From Mycobacterium sp. (GTDB lineage: Bacteria; Actinomycetota; Actinomycetes; Mycobacteriales; Mycobacteriaceae), in the NCBI GenBank assembly GCA_025965895.1, contig JAOPWC010000130.1:21130-85129 (forward strand): a stretch of 64,000 bases of DNA. The letters run 5' to 3'. The position numbers and the translations under genes are program-made. Below the pieces are notes generated by a model. It saw only the letters and a program-made list of their open reading frames with translations, did no database searches and was not told where the DNA came from. Of this stretch, positions 28,485 to 36,309 are shown one piece after another. How positions within the stretch are numbered: the first letter of the stretch is position 1; each line of letters starts with the position of its first letter.

Positions 28485-28548
28485 CCCTCGGCGGCGTAGG
28501 GCTGACCTGGGCCTCAGAATGTTCATCCGGACCAGATATTCTTCTGCC

Positions 28549-29229
28549 ATGGCCCAGGACCCGGTCGGCGACCTGGTTACATCCCCCATCGAACAGGCGT
28601 TGGCCGGTGGGGCGCCGCAGCGCGTCGGCTGGTTCCGGTTTTACTTTGCTGACGAGCGGTGGGAGTGGTCGCCACAGGTACAGCGCATGCACGGCTACGA
28701 CCCGGGCGAGGTGGAGCCGACCACCGAGATTGTGTTGTCGCATAAGCACCCCGACGACTACGGCCAGGTTGCCGCGACGCTGGAGGAGATTCGCCGTACC
28801 TCCCAGGCATTCAGCACGCGGCATCGCATCCTGGACGTCCAGGGCCGCGTCCACCACGTCGTCGTGGTGGGTGACCGGCTGTACGACGACACCGGCGCGG
28901 TGATCGGGACACACGGGTTCTACGTCGACGTGACGCCGATGATGGACCAGCGCCGCGACCAGATGGTCAGCGCGGCGGTTGCCGAGATAGCCGAGAGCCG
29001 CGGTGTGATCGAACAGGCAAAGGGAATGTTGATGTTGGTGTACCACATCAACGTGGAAACGGCCTTCGAGCTTCTACGCTGGCGCTCGCAGGAGACGAAC
29101 GTCAAGTTGAGGGTGCTGGCCGAGCAGATCGCCACCGACTTCACCGCGCAGGACTACCACGATGCGCTGCCGCCCCGGTCGGAATTCGACCGGCTGCTGC
29201 TCACCGCGCACCTGCGTGTGGGGGGCTGA
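28549..29229 (+). CDS. PAS-ANTAR regulator
   Basis: Predicted RNA-binding antitermination regulator of 226 residues. PAS-like sensor at about 25-130 (WFRFYFADERWEWSPQVQRM, HGYDPGEVEP) followed by an ANTAR domain (SRGVIEQAKGMLMLVYHI, FELLRWRSQETNVKLRVLAEQI). ANTAR proteins bind dual-hairpin RNA to prevent termination. The ATG at 28549 is preferred; 28519 in frame is possible. Its targets are not visible nearby. It opens the row of small stress-type genes. Confidence 0.88.
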   Translation: MAQDPVGDLVTSPIEQALAGGAPQRVGWFRFYFADERWEWSPQVQRMHGYDPGEVEPTTEIVLSHKHPDDYGQVAATLEEIRRTSQAFSTRHRILDVQGRVHHVVVVGDRLYDDTGAVIGTHGFYVDVTPMMDQRRDQMVSAAVAEIAESRGVIEQAKGMLMLVYHINVETAFELLRWRSQETNVKLRVLAEQIATDFTAQDYHDALPPRSEFDRLLLTAHLRVGG

Positions 29230-29235
29230 CAGCGG

Positions 29236-29262
29236 CGTTTGTCCCGCTGAGCGACAGGGAAT
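29236..29262 (+). promoter_or_regulatory. SigF-like promoter of the small Cys-rich gene
   Basis: CGTTT at 29236-29240 and GGGAAT at 29257-29262, spaced by 16 nt; consensus known for mycobacterial SigF is about GGTTT-N15-17-GGGTA. The predicted start point is only a few bases before the ATG at 29271, so the message would be nearly leaderless. Confidence 0.45.
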
Positions 29263-29270
29263 CCGATGGC

Positions 29271-29522
29271 ATGGCAATTTGCGACACCTGCGGAAACGAC
29301 TACGACAAGGCGTTCACAGTGAGCTGGGGCGGTCGCACGGCGACGTTTGACAGTATCGAGTGCGCGGCCGCCGAAGTGGCACCCGAGTGCGCCCACTGCG
29401 GCTGCCGCATTCTCGGACACGGCGTCGAAGCAGACGACACGGTCTACTGCTGCGCCCACTGTGCACGCAAGGCCAGCAACGCCGACATCAACGACAGGTA
29501 TCCGCCGCCCGCAGGCGCCTAG
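29271..29522 (+). CDS. Small cysteine-rich, metallothionein-like protein
   Basis: 83-residue soluble protein with ten cysteines: CDTCGNDYDKAF at the N-terminus, IECAAAE, then CAHCGCRILGHGVE and YCCAHCARK. The second half resembles the C-terminal zinc-binding half of bacterial metallothioneins such as SmtA (CxHCxC followed by a YC-x-HCA helix). Metal binding is likely (zinc); storage, sensing or repair cannot be told apart. It has a SigF-like promoter. Confidence 0.7.
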   Translation: MAICDTCGNDYDKAFTVSWGGRTATFDSIECAAAEVAPECAHCGCRILGHGVEADDTVYCCAHCARKASNADINDRYPPPAGA

Positions 29523-29557
29523 CGCGGAATCGGACGCCGGATCAGAAGAGGACGACC

Positions 29558-29923
29558 ATGAAGATGGCCCCCGACGCCAGCAACCCGCGGCGCGATCGGC
29601 AGACGTTTGCCGCGGCGGCCCGCTTCACAGGGATCTTCGTGGCCATCGCACTGGTGGTGTTGCTGGTCTCCCTGGCCTGGCTGAACGGCTGCAAGTCGGG
29701 CACCGGTCAGGGATCTCTGGCGCACTGCAGCGCGATACAGCGCAACACGTTGGCGATCGGGCCGCCCGCGATCCTTGCGCTCGGTGGGGTGTGGGCGTTC
29801 GTCCGGACCTTGCAGGTGTGGCGTGCACGCGGCGGCTGGTGGATCTGGCAGGGCGCCGGCTGGTTCCTGATGTTGCTGATGCTGGTCGTGCTTGCCATGA
29901 CCGTGCCTGCCGCGCTGTTGTGA
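29558..29923 (+). CDS. Small membrane protein, two to three transmembrane segments
   Basis: Unrecognised membrane protein of 121 residues from ATG 29558 (the track start lies inside the upstream gene). Hydrophobic segments FTGIFVAIALVVLLVSLAWL, LAIGPPAILALGGVWAFV and AGWFLMLLMLVVLAMTV; the loop has two Cys (GCKSG, HCSAI). It follows the Cys-rich gene by 35 nt in what looks like a stress transcript. Confidence 0.65.
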   Translation: MKMAPDASNPRRDRQTFAAAARFTGIFVAIALVVLLVSLAWLNGCKSGTGQGSLAHCSAIQRNTLAIGPPAILALGGVWAFVRTLQVWRARGGWWIWQGAGWFLMLLMLVVLAMTVPAALL

Positions 29924-30042
29924 ACCGCGCTGTGAACCGCCGCTGTGAACAGCGCCTTCCTGCCAAAACATGGCGTTCTCGGCGGTCCCGCCGACTCCTG
30001 AGCGAGGTACCCTCAGTGGTATCTCTACGAAGGAGAGATGCG

Positions 30043-30354
30043 ATGGGAGACACGCATCACGATCCGATTGATCACTCCCGCACGCACCACCAGCACGCTG
30101 GCGAGTCGATGATCGACGCCTACTTCTGGCCGGGATTCTTCCTGCTGGCGGTCGGCCTCATCGCGCTGGTTGCCTGTGTCGCGGCGGCCGCATACAAACA
30201 TCACGAGTGGATACTGACGACCGGTCTGGTCGCGCTCACAGCGGTCGCGGCCGGCTCGGCCTGGATCGCGCTCGAACACCGGCGGATACGCCGCATCGAG
30301 GCGCGCTGGCGGGCGGACCACCCGGCCGGCCACTCGCACGGGCGCGCCGTATAG
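30043..30354 (+). CDS. UsfY-like small membrane protein
   Basis: 103-residue protein with a polar His-rich N-terminus (MGDTHHDPIDHSRTHHQHAGE), two membrane segments (FFLLAVGLIALVACVAAAA and GLVALTAVAAGSAWIAL) and a basic tail. The opening MGDTxxDPxDHxRT and the two-helix layout match UsfY as I recall it, the protein encoded upstream of rsbW-sigF in H37Rv. Start ATG 30043 follows AAGGAGAG. A paralogue follows. Confidence 0.7.
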   Translation: MGDTHHDPIDHSRTHHQHAGESMIDAYFWPGFFLLAVGLIALVACVAAAAYKHHEWILTTGLVALTAVAAGSAWIALEHRRIRRIEARWRADHPAGHSHGRAV

Positions 30355-30396
30355 CGTTGGCGTGCCGCAACTCCGGTGTGTTTCGCACCGCCGGAC

Positions 30397-30423
30397 AGTT
30401 TCGTGCCGCCCCCGCCAGGGTAG
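30397..30423 (+). promoter_or_regulatory. SigF-like promoter of the second UsfY-like gene
   Basis: AGTTT (30397-30401), 16-nt spacer, GGGTAG (30418-30423). This agrees closely with the mycobacterial SigF consensus. It lies 38 nt before the ATG at 30461, leaving a short leader with its own GAGAGGAG ribosome binding site. Confidence 0.65.
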
Positions 30424-30460
30424 CCACGCTCAACGGCTTGATCGCGAGAGGAGAAAGCTG

Positions 30461-30763
30461 ATGGCAGACGTGGACCCTACCGACCACGCTCGCACCACCA
30501 TCCCGCGCGCCGGGGAGGCGATGAAGGACACCCGCAGCCTGCCCGGCTATTTCCTGATGGGTGTGGCCATCGTGGCCCTGGTGGCCTGCCTGGCCGCGGC
30601 GGCGATGGGCCAGGTCGGGTGGACGATCGGCCTCGGCGCCGCCGCGGTCCTCACCGCCATCGGCGGCTCGGTGTGGGTTTACGTGGAGCGTCGCCGCGTG
30701 GCGCGACTGGCGCGCCAGTCGCCGACCGAGGCGCAACGTCCCGGTCCGAATCCGCCTCGCTGA
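30461..30763 (+). CDS. UsfY-like small membrane protein, paralogue
   Basis: 100 residues; same plan as the preceding gene: polar head MADVDPTDHARTT, then GYFLMGVAIVALVACLAAAAM and IGLGAAAVLTAIGGSVWVYV, then an Arg-rich tail. PGYFL...IALVACLAAAA aligns with the neighbouring paralogue, so this is a local duplication. It carries its own SigF-like promoter and ends at a strong hairpin. Role unknown; UsfY is a SigF-locus protein. Confidence 0.7.
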   Translation: MADVDPTDHARTTIPRAGEAMKDTRSLPGYFLMGVAIVALVACLAAAAMGQVGWTIGLGAAAVLTAIGGSVWVYVERRRVARLARQSPTEAQRPGPNPPR

Positions 30764-30773
30764 CGGCAGGATG

Positions 30774-30806
30774 ACGATGGGCCCAGTCTCCGACTGGGCC
30801 CATCGT
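30774..30806. terminator. Strong hairpin between convergent genes
   Basis: ACGATGGGCCCAGTC and its exact complement GACTGGGCCCATCGT, 15 bp with a three-base loop, located just between the stops of the UsfY-like gene and the convergent csbD. A bidirectional terminator without a U-tract fits mycobacteria. Confidence 0.85.
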
Positions 30807-30821
30807 GTGCCAACGCACTGG

Positions 30822-31055
30822 CTACTGGTTGGACTTCTGGCGCCCTTCTGCGGCTTTGGCGCCGCCGCGAGCCGACTCAGCCTCGGCCTCTTTCTTGGCG
30901 GCATCGCGCTCCGCTTCGGCCTTGTCCTGCTGGGCCTTACCCTCGCGGACCAGGTCATCGCGACCGGTCACGGTGCCGACGGCTTCCTTGGCCTTGCCCT
31001 TGACGTCCTCGACGACGCCTCTGACGGCTTCTTCGGGTCCGCTGTTTTCCGCCAT
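30822..31055 (-). CDS. CsbD-like stress protein
   Basis: 77-residue hydrophilic, Lys/Glu/Ala-rich protein of the CsbD family, general-stress proteins of unknown biochemistry. Core segment AVRGVVEDVKGKAKEAVGTVTGRDDL is typical; the tail is highly charged and low complexity. ATG 31055 has a strong AAGGAGG. The promoter upstream is SigF-like (GGTTT-N16-GGGAAT). Convergent with the UsfY-like genes across a perfect terminator hairpin. Confidence 0.85.
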   Translation of the reverse strand: MAENSGPEEAVRGVVEDVKGKAKEAVGTVTGRDDLVREGKAQQDKAEAERDAAKKEAEAESARGGAKAAEGRQKSNQ

Positions 31056-31136
31056 GGATTCCTCCTTGTTGGCTTCCTTCGGTAGAACGGTCGCTTCCGT
31101 TCGGCGACGGGCGCCATTGCCCGTCAGTTCCGGCTG

Positions 31137-31163
31137 ATTCCCGCCGAGCACGGTGGCTAAACC
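31137..31163 (-). promoter_or_regulatory. SigF-like promoter of csbD-like gene
   Basis: Reading the minus strand: GGTTT (31163-31159), 16 nt, GGGAAT (31142-31137). The -35 matches consensus exactly; the -10 has A for T at the fourth base. It leaves a leader of about 75 nt ending in the strong csbD ribosome binding site. Confidence 0.5.
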
Positions 31164-31273
31164 TGACGGATCGCTGCTGACCTGCGGCGCCCACCGCCTA
31201 CCGGGCGTTATCCGGCCCGCGGCGTGACCGATGTCACGCCGACGGCGCGATCTCGTCGGAGCTGGCTGACGTC

Positions 31274-31513
31274 CTAGGTGATATCCGGGTCCCAGTCCTC
31301 GTCGCCGCTGTCGGCGCTGGTCAACTGCTCCTGCCAGTCCGCCGGGTCGACGTCGGTGGGTGGCGGCATCTCCGCCGCTATCTCGCTGGCCTCGGTGGGC
31401 TGGAAGTCTTCCGAGAGCTCTCGGTCCTCACCTACTGGAAGCCGTTGCTCGACCGCATCGGGTATCGGCACCTCTTCACCGATGGGCTCGTCGGAATCAG
31501 GACCAAGTGTCAC
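31274..31513 (-). CDS. Small acidic hypothetical protein
   Basis: 79 residues, strongly acidic (Glu/Asp about a third), with no membrane segment: IGEEVPIPDAVEQRLPVGEDRE and PADWQEQLTSADSGDEDWD. Similar acidic peptides with the D-x-x-EQ pattern occur near stress genes in actinobacteria, as I recall. The GTG at 31513 lies about three bases after the predicted transcription start, so the mRNA would be leaderless. Confidence 0.65.
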   Translation of the reverse strand: MTLGPDSDEPIGEEVPIPDAVEQRLPVGEDRELSEDFQPTEASEIAAEMPPPTDVDPADWQEQLTSADSGDEDWDPDIT

Positions 31514-31522
31514 ACGCGGAAG

Positions 31523-31549
31523 CTACCCGGACGGCATTCGGCCAAAACC
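31523..31549 (-). promoter_or_regulatory. SigF-like promoter of the acidic protein gene
   Basis: On the minus strand GGTTT (31549-31545), 16 nt, GGGTAG (31528-31523): full agreement with the SigF consensus. It overlaps a 13-bp triple repeat whose units each contain a GGTTT-like motif (31541-31579). Confidence 0.7.
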
Positions 31550-31579
31550 CCGTGCCGAAACCCCGTGCCAAAACCCCGC
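31541..31579. repeat. 13-bp triple repeat in a divergent promoter region
   Basis: GCCAAAACCCCGT, GCCGAAACCCCGT and GCCAAAACCCCGC in exact tandem. On the minus strand each unit presents a GGTTT or GGTTTC core like the SigF -35 element, so the -35 box is effectively triplicated. Confidence 0.85.
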
Positions 31580-31604
31580 GTTTCGTCTCCGGTGCGCCGG
31601 GTAA
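31579..31604 (+). promoter_or_regulatory. SigF-like promoter of the FAD/Rieske gene
   Basis: CGTTT (31579-31583), 15-nt spacer, GGGTAA (31599-31604), with the ATG at 31616 about five bases after the expected start point. Together with the opposite promoter at 31523-31549 it makes a divergent SigF-type pair within 80 bp. Confidence 0.6.
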
Positions 31605-31615
31605 TAAGGCAACCC

Positions 31616-33139
31616 ATGACTTCTCTGTGGTTAGCCGACCGAGTTGGCGGGCCTTGGGCTGCAAGTACCCTCGACGACGTTGACCGGGCATCCGACGTGA
31701 TCGTCGCGGGCGCGGGCATCACCGGGCTGATGACGGCGGTGTTGCTGGCCCGCGCAGGCGAGAAGGTAGTCGTGCTCGAGGCGCGCTCGGTGGGCGCCGT
31801 CACGACCGGCAACACCACCGGCAAGATCAGCCTGTTGCAGGGCGATCACCTGGCCAGGATCATCGCCAAACACGGCACCGACGTCGCCCGCGACTATGTC
31901 AGCGGCAACCGGGAGGGTCAGGAGTGGGTGCTTCACCACTGTGCGACCCACGGTGTGGCGGTGCAGCGCGAAGACGCGTACACCTACGCCCAGTCCGGCA
32001 AGGGCGTCGGCGCCGCCCGCGCCGAGCTCCAGGCATGTCAGACCGTTGGCCTGCCGGCGGAATGGGATGACGATGCCGACGTGCCGTTCCCGTATCACGG
32101 CGGCGTCCGGCTGGCCGACCAGGGGCAGTTCGACCCGATGCCGTTCCTCGACAGCCTCGCGACAGAGCTGATCGGGCGAGGGGGCAGTCTGCTCGAGGGC
32201 GCGCGGGTGCGCCGGGTCTCCGGCCAGTGCGGGAGGCTGAAGGTGCAGGTCAACGGTCCGTCGGACGGTGACATCGAGGGGGCGGTCGAACTGGGAGCCG
32301 GGCAGCTGGTGCTGGCCACCGGCATCCCGATCCTCGACCGCGGCGGCTTCTTCGCCAGGCTCAAGCCGGGCCGCTCGTACGCCATGGCCTTCCGGGTGCC
32401 CGGCAACATCACCCGACCGATGATGATCTCGACCGATTCACCGACCAGGTCCGTGCGCTACGCGCCGACCGCCGACGGCGAGCGGCTGATCGTCGGCGGC
32501 GCCGGCCATCCAGTGGGGCGCGCCAAAAGCCCTGCCGCCGCGCTTGAGGAGCTGTCGAACTGGGCGCGGGTGCACTATCCCGGCGCGGTGCGCACGCATT
32601 ACTGGTCAGCGCAGGATTACACCCCCATTGACGAATCGCCTTACGTCGGCCCGATCCTTCCCAACAGCGAATCCATATTTGTGGCAACGGGATTCAACAA
32701 GTGGGGCATGACCAATGGCGCGGCCGCCGCGCTGGCGTTGTCCAGCCGCATTCTCGGTGGCCGAATGGATTGGGCGAGCGCGTTCTCCAGTTGGAGTCCG
32801 CGCGAATTGCATGGGCTGGCCACGGCAGTCGAGGCCAATCTCGAGGTCGGTCTCAATATGGCCAAGGGCTGGATCGCTCCGCTCACCCGGTCGATTCAGC
32901 GCAATCCGGGAAAGGATGAGGGTGGCGTCGTCAGCGGGCTGCCGTGGCATCTGGAAGCCCGCTCTGTGGTGGACGGCACCGAACACCGGGTGTCGCCGGT
33001 GTGCCCGCATCTGGGCGGGATCGTGAACTGGAACGACGTCGACAGGGCCTGGGAGTGCCCGTTGCACGGATCGCGATTCGCGCCGGACGGCACATTGCTG
33101 GAGGGGCCTTCGACACGGGATCTCACCGCGTCACGCTGA
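31616..33139 (+). CDS. FAD-dependent oxidoreductase with C-terminal Rieske domain
   Basis: 507 residues. N-terminal DAO-type FAD domain (IVAGAGITGLMTAVLLARAGEKV, then GNTTGKISLLQGDHL) and a C-terminal Rieske [2Fe-2S] domain at about 425-500 (CPHLGGIVNW then CPLHGSRF, the CxH and CxxH ligands). This fusion family occurs in bacteria under stress control; the substrate is unknown, with amino-acid or amine oxidation plausible for the DAO half. It has a SigF-like promoter, is nearly leaderless, and is followed 52 nt later by the first glycosyltransferase of the glycan cluster. Confidence 0.88.
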   Translation: MTSLWLADRVGGPWAASTLDDVDRASDVIVAGAGITGLMTAVLLARAGEKVVVLEARSVGAVTTGNTTGKISLLQGDHLARIIAKHGTDVARDYVSGNREGQEWVLHHCATHGVAVQREDAYTYAQSGKGVGAARAELQACQTVGLPAEWDDDADVPFPYHGGVRLADQGQFDPMPFLDSLATELIGRGGSLLEGARVRRVSGQCGRLKVQVNGPSDGDIEGAVELGAGQLVLATGIPILDRGGFFARLKPGRSYAMAFRVPGNITRPMMISTDSPTRSVRYAPTADGERLIVGGAGHPVGRAKSPAAALEELSNWARVHYPGAVRTHYWSAQDYTPIDESPYVGPILPNSESIFVATGFNKWGMTNGAAAALALSSRILGGRMDWASAFSSWSPRELHGLATAVEANLEVGLNMAKGWIAPLTRSIQRNPGKDEGGVVSGLPWHLEARSVVDGTEHRVSPVCPHLGGIVNWNDVDRAWECPLHGSRFAPDGTLLEGPSTRDLTASR

Positions 33140-33153
33140 CCGCCGCCGGGCCA

Positions 33154-33180
33154 TGTTTGGCAGCGATAGTGCAAGGGAAG
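33154..33180 (+). promoter_or_regulatory. Possible SigF-like promoter of the first glycosyltransferase
   Basis: TGTTT (33154-33158), 16 nt, GGGAAG (33175-33180), ten bases before the ATG at 33191. The -10 departs from GGGTA in the same way as at two neighbouring genes. Readthrough from the Rieske gene is the alternative. Confidence 0.35.
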
Positions 33181-33190
33181 TACTTTTCGT

Positions 33191-34165
33191 ATGCCGACAA
33201 CAGCATCGGTGCGAACCGTTTTGCTCTGGCACGTACACGGCTCCTGGACCGAGGCTTTCGTGCAGGGCCGCCATCGCTATGTGCTGCCGCGCAACGACGC
33301 CGGCGACGCCGACGGGCGTGGACTGTGTGGGCGGCAATGGAAGCGTGCCGACGAGGTGGCGGTGGACAAGTTGGCCGACGAACCGGTCGACCTCGTCGTG
33401 TTGCAGCGCCCGGAGGAACTCGATCTGGCGGCCCGGTGGCTCGGCCGGCGCCCCGGCGAGGACGTGCCGGCCGTCTATGTCGAGCACAACGCGCCGCGAC
33501 CCTCACCGGTGAACAGCAGGCACGCGATCGCCGAGCGCTCCGACATCACGCTTGTCCACGTCACCGATTTCAACCGGCTGATGTGGGACAACGGGGTGGC
33601 GCCGACAATGGTGATCAGCCACGGCATCCCCGATCCCGGAGACCTCTACACCGGCGAACTTCCGGCCGCCGCGGCGATGATCAACGAGCCGCTGCGGCGC
33701 AACCGAGTGGTGGGCACAGACCTTCTCGGCCGGCTCTCCGCAGACGTTCCGCTCGACGTCTGGGGAATGGGAACCCACCAGCTCAACGATATCGACCTTG
33801 GCGGGCAGGTGCGCGGCCGCGGTGACGTGCACGCGCCGGAGTTGCACCGTCAAGTGGCCCGGCGCCGCGTTTATGTGCACACCGCACGCTGGACGTCGCT
33901 GGGGCTCTCGCTGATCGAGGCGATGCACCTGGCCATGCCGGTGATCGCGGTGGCCTCGACGATGGCCCCTCTGGCGGTGCCCAGCCAGGCCGGTGTGGTC
34001 AGCGCCGACGTCGACACGCTGGCGGAGGCAGTGAGGTTGTTTGTCTCCGAGCCGGAGGCGGCGAGGGCTGCGGGCAAGTCGGCCCGCCTGTTCGCCCTGC
34101 ACCACTTCGGGCTGCAGCGGTTCCTGGCCGACTGGGATCGTTTGATCGACGGCGTCTGCGCGTGA
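33191..34165 (+). CDS. Glycosyltransferase, GT4-like
   Basis: 324-residue GT-B type glycosyltransferase, first gene of the glycan cluster. The C-terminal half has the family donor-binding pattern: ARWTSLGLSLIEAMHLAMPVIAVAS with the EX7E-like Glu, and VSADVDTLAEAVRLFV. N-terminal domain short (AVYVEHNAPRPS, VISHGIPDP). No membrane segment. Donor and acceptor unknown. It precedes another GT4 enzyme by 30 nt. Confidence 0.82.
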   Translation: MPTTASVRTVLLWHVHGSWTEAFVQGRHRYVLPRNDAGDADGRGLCGRQWKRADEVAVDKLADEPVDLVVLQRPEELDLAARWLGRRPGEDVPAVYVEHNAPRPSPVNSRHAIAERSDITLVHVTDFNRLMWDNGVAPTMVISHGIPDPGDLYTGELPAAAAMINEPLRRNRVVGTDLLGRLSADVPLDVWGMGTHQLNDIDLGGQVRGRGDVHAPELHRQVARRRVYVHTARWTSLGLSLIEAMHLAMPVIAVASTMAPLAVPSQAGVVSADVDTLAEAVRLFVSEPEAARAAGKSARLFALHHFGLQRFLADWDRLIDGVCA

Positions 34166-34195
34166 ATACGGCGCGTGAATAGGGAGGGAAGCCGG

Positions 34196-35416
34196 ATGAG
34201 AATCGCAATGATTTCCGAACACGCCAGCCCGCTGGCCGTGTTGGGCGGCGTCGACGCCGGCGGCCAGAACGTGCACGTCGCCGAGTTGTCCGCGGCGATG
34301 GCGCGCCGCGGCCACGAGATTCTGGTGTTTACCCGCCGCGACGACCCCGGCCTTCCGGAACGCGTGGATACCGCGGCCGGGTACACCGTCGTGCACGTGC
34401 CGGCCGGGCCACCGACGAACCTGCCCAAGGACGACCTGCTGGAGCACATGGGGCCGTTCGGGGAGTACCTCGCCGATCAGTGGATCACCGAGCGGCCCGA
34501 CATCGCACATGCGCATTTCTGGATGTCGGGAGTCGCGACAAGGCTGGCCGCGCGCCGCCGGAACGTCCCGATGGTGCAGACATTTCACGCGCTCGGCGTT
34601 GTCAAGCGGCGTCACCAGGGCGTGCGGGACACCAGCCCACCCGCGCGGGCACAACTCGAGAAGCTGCTGGCCCGCAATACCGACTGGGTTGCGGCCACCT
34701 GCACCGACGAGGTGTTCGAGCTGGTGCGGCTCGGCCGGCCGCGCTCCCGGACATCGGTGATCCCGTGCGGCGTCGATCTGCACCGCTTCACCCCGACTGG
34801 GGCCCGCGCCGGCCGGACAGACCGCCGCAGGATCGTTTCGGTGGGAAGGCTGGTGCCGCGGAAGGGGTTTGACATTCTGATACGGGCGATGGTCGCGGTC
34901 CCCGACGCCGAACTGCTGATCGTCGGTGGTCCCGACGTCAGCGCCCTGGATTCCGACCCCGAAGCGGTCCGGCTGTCGACCCTGGCGGCCGGGCTCGGGG
35001 TGGCCGATCGGGTTCGGCTGACCGGATCGGTGTCGCGGGGCGCGATGCCCGCGCTGCTGCGATCGGCCGACGTGGTCGCCTGCACGCCGTGGTACGAGCC
35101 GTTCGGCATCGTCCCGGTCGAGGCGATGGCGTGCGGAGTGCCGGTGCTCGCCGCGGCGGTCGGCGGGATGCTCGACACGGTTGTCGACGGCGGGACGGGT
35201 GTGCTGGTGCCGCCGCGCGATCCGCAGGCCTGCGCGGAGGCGCTGAACGCGATGCTCGCAGATCCTGCGCGGCTCGCCGAGTGGGGCGCAGCCGGACGCG
35301 CGCGCGCCGAGTCACGCTACTCGTGGGACAGGATCGCCGCCGACACGCTGAAGGTCTATCAGCGGACGATGCCGGCTTCGCATGCGATGACGGTGTCGGA
35401 CCGCCAGTGGGGTTAA
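34196..35416 (+). CDS. Glycosyltransferase, GT4 family
   Basis: 406-residue retaining GT-B glycosyltransferase. The N-terminal GGVDAGGQNVHVAELSAAMARRGHE resembles MshA and sucrose-phosphate-synthase types; the C-terminal domain has SVGRLVPRKGFDILI and WYEPFGIVPVEAMACGVPV (EX7E). ATG 34196 with AGGGAGGGAAG upstream is used; the track start at 34175 is within the leader. Convergent with the next GT2 gene, whose stop overlaps. The nucleotide-sugar donor is probably UDP- or ADP-linked. Confidence 0.88.
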   Translation: MRIAMISEHASPLAVLGGVDAGGQNVHVAELSAAMARRGHEILVFTRRDDPGLPERVDTAAGYTVVHVPAGPPTNLPKDDLLEHMGPFGEYLADQWITERPDIAHAHFWMSGVATRLAARRRNVPMVQTFHALGVVKRRHQGVRDTSPPARAQLEKLLARNTDWVAATCTDEVFELVRLGRPRSRTSVIPCGVDLHRFTPTGARAGRTDRRRIVSVGRLVPRKGFDILIRAMVAVPDAELLIVGGPDVSALDSDPEAVRLSTLAAGLGVADRVRLTGSVSRGAMPALLRSADVVACTPWYEPFGIVPVEAMACGVPVLAAAVGGMLDTVVDGGTGVLVPPRDPQACAEALNAMLADPARLAEWGAAGRARAESRYSWDRIAADTLKVYQRTMPASHAMTVSDRQWG

Positions 35417-36300
35417 GCCGCCTCCAGTTGGCGCACCTTGCGCTCGAGTTCCTCAGGCAGCCGGCGACGCCGGCCCAGCGCGATGGGCAACCGGACCAAC
35501 GCCTCGGCGGCAGCGCGGGCGTGCGCGCTGTCGGCGGCGGCCGCCAGCAACAACTCGCGGGCGGTGGCCACACACCGATCGGGTGGTCGCCGCATCAAGC
35601 AGGTCAAGAAGTCGTTGCGCAGCACCCGCGCGTCCTGCGCGGCGGCCGCCGCCCGCACCGGCGAAGGCTCATGGAACGCAACGAGTTCGGGGCAGTAGCA
35701 CAGCTCCCACCCGGCGGCCGCAAGATCCAGCGCGAGCAGCTGCTCCTCGCCGCGAAAGTGCAGGACCGTACTGAATCCGCCGGCAGCAAGGAATGCCGAG
35801 GCGCGCACCATCGCCGAACACGACTGGAAGCCAAGCACAGAGGGTCCCGGCATGGCCGGCTTGCGGCCGAGCGCGCTGGACGCCAGCACGTCGCTGAACG
35901 GATCGCGGCGCCCCGACGGCCATACCACGGTCTGCGCGGCCAGCACCGCCACAGTGGGGTGCCGGTCGAACAGTTCCGTGCCGATCCGCGCCGACTCCGG
36001 AGCCCACCACGAATCGTCGTCGCAGAACGCCACATACGGCGTGTCACACGTCGCTACACCCACATTGCGGGCCACCGCACCACGATTGCGGGTCAGCGCC
36101 ACCAGCCTCAGCCGGGAGCCCTGCGGGTGCGTCCGCGCCAACGTGCCCACCGCGTCGCGCGAGTGGTCCCCAGAGTCGTTGTCCACCACGATGATAGGGC
36201 ACGGAGTGGTCTCGAGCAGGCGTGCCAACGTGTGCCCGAGTCCTTGGGCGCGGTCGCGGGTCGCGATGACAAACGACATTCGTCGGCCGGCGAGATCCAT
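35413..36300 (-). CDS. Glycosyltransferase family 2
   Basis: 295-residue inverting GT-A glycosyltransferase: SFVIATRDRAQGL start, VDNDSGD, and the metal-binding FCDDDSWWAPE. No membrane helix, so cytoplasmic or peripheral. It is the only minus-strand gene in the cluster, but its promoter region is shared with the UDP-glucuronate decarboxylase-like gene, making a divergent pair. ATG 36300 lies about three bases from the predicted SigF start point, supporting this start; 36279 (MSFVIATRDR) is an alternative. Confidence 0.85.
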   Translation of the reverse strand: MDLAGRRMSFVIATRDRAQGLGHTLARLLETTPCPIIVVDNDSGDHSRDAVGTLARTHPQGSRLRLVALTRNRGAVARNVGVATCDTPYVAFCDDDSWWAPESARIGTELFDRHPTVAVLAAQTVVWPSGRRDPFSDVLASSALGRKPAMPGPSVLGFQSCSAMVRASAFLAAGGFSTVLHFRGEEQLLALDLAAAGWELCYCPELVAFHEPSPVRAAAAAQDARVLRNDFLTCLMRRPPDRCVATARELLLAAAADSAHARAAAEALVRLPIALGRRRRLPEELERKVRQLEAA

Positions 36301-36309
36301 GCCGGCCGA

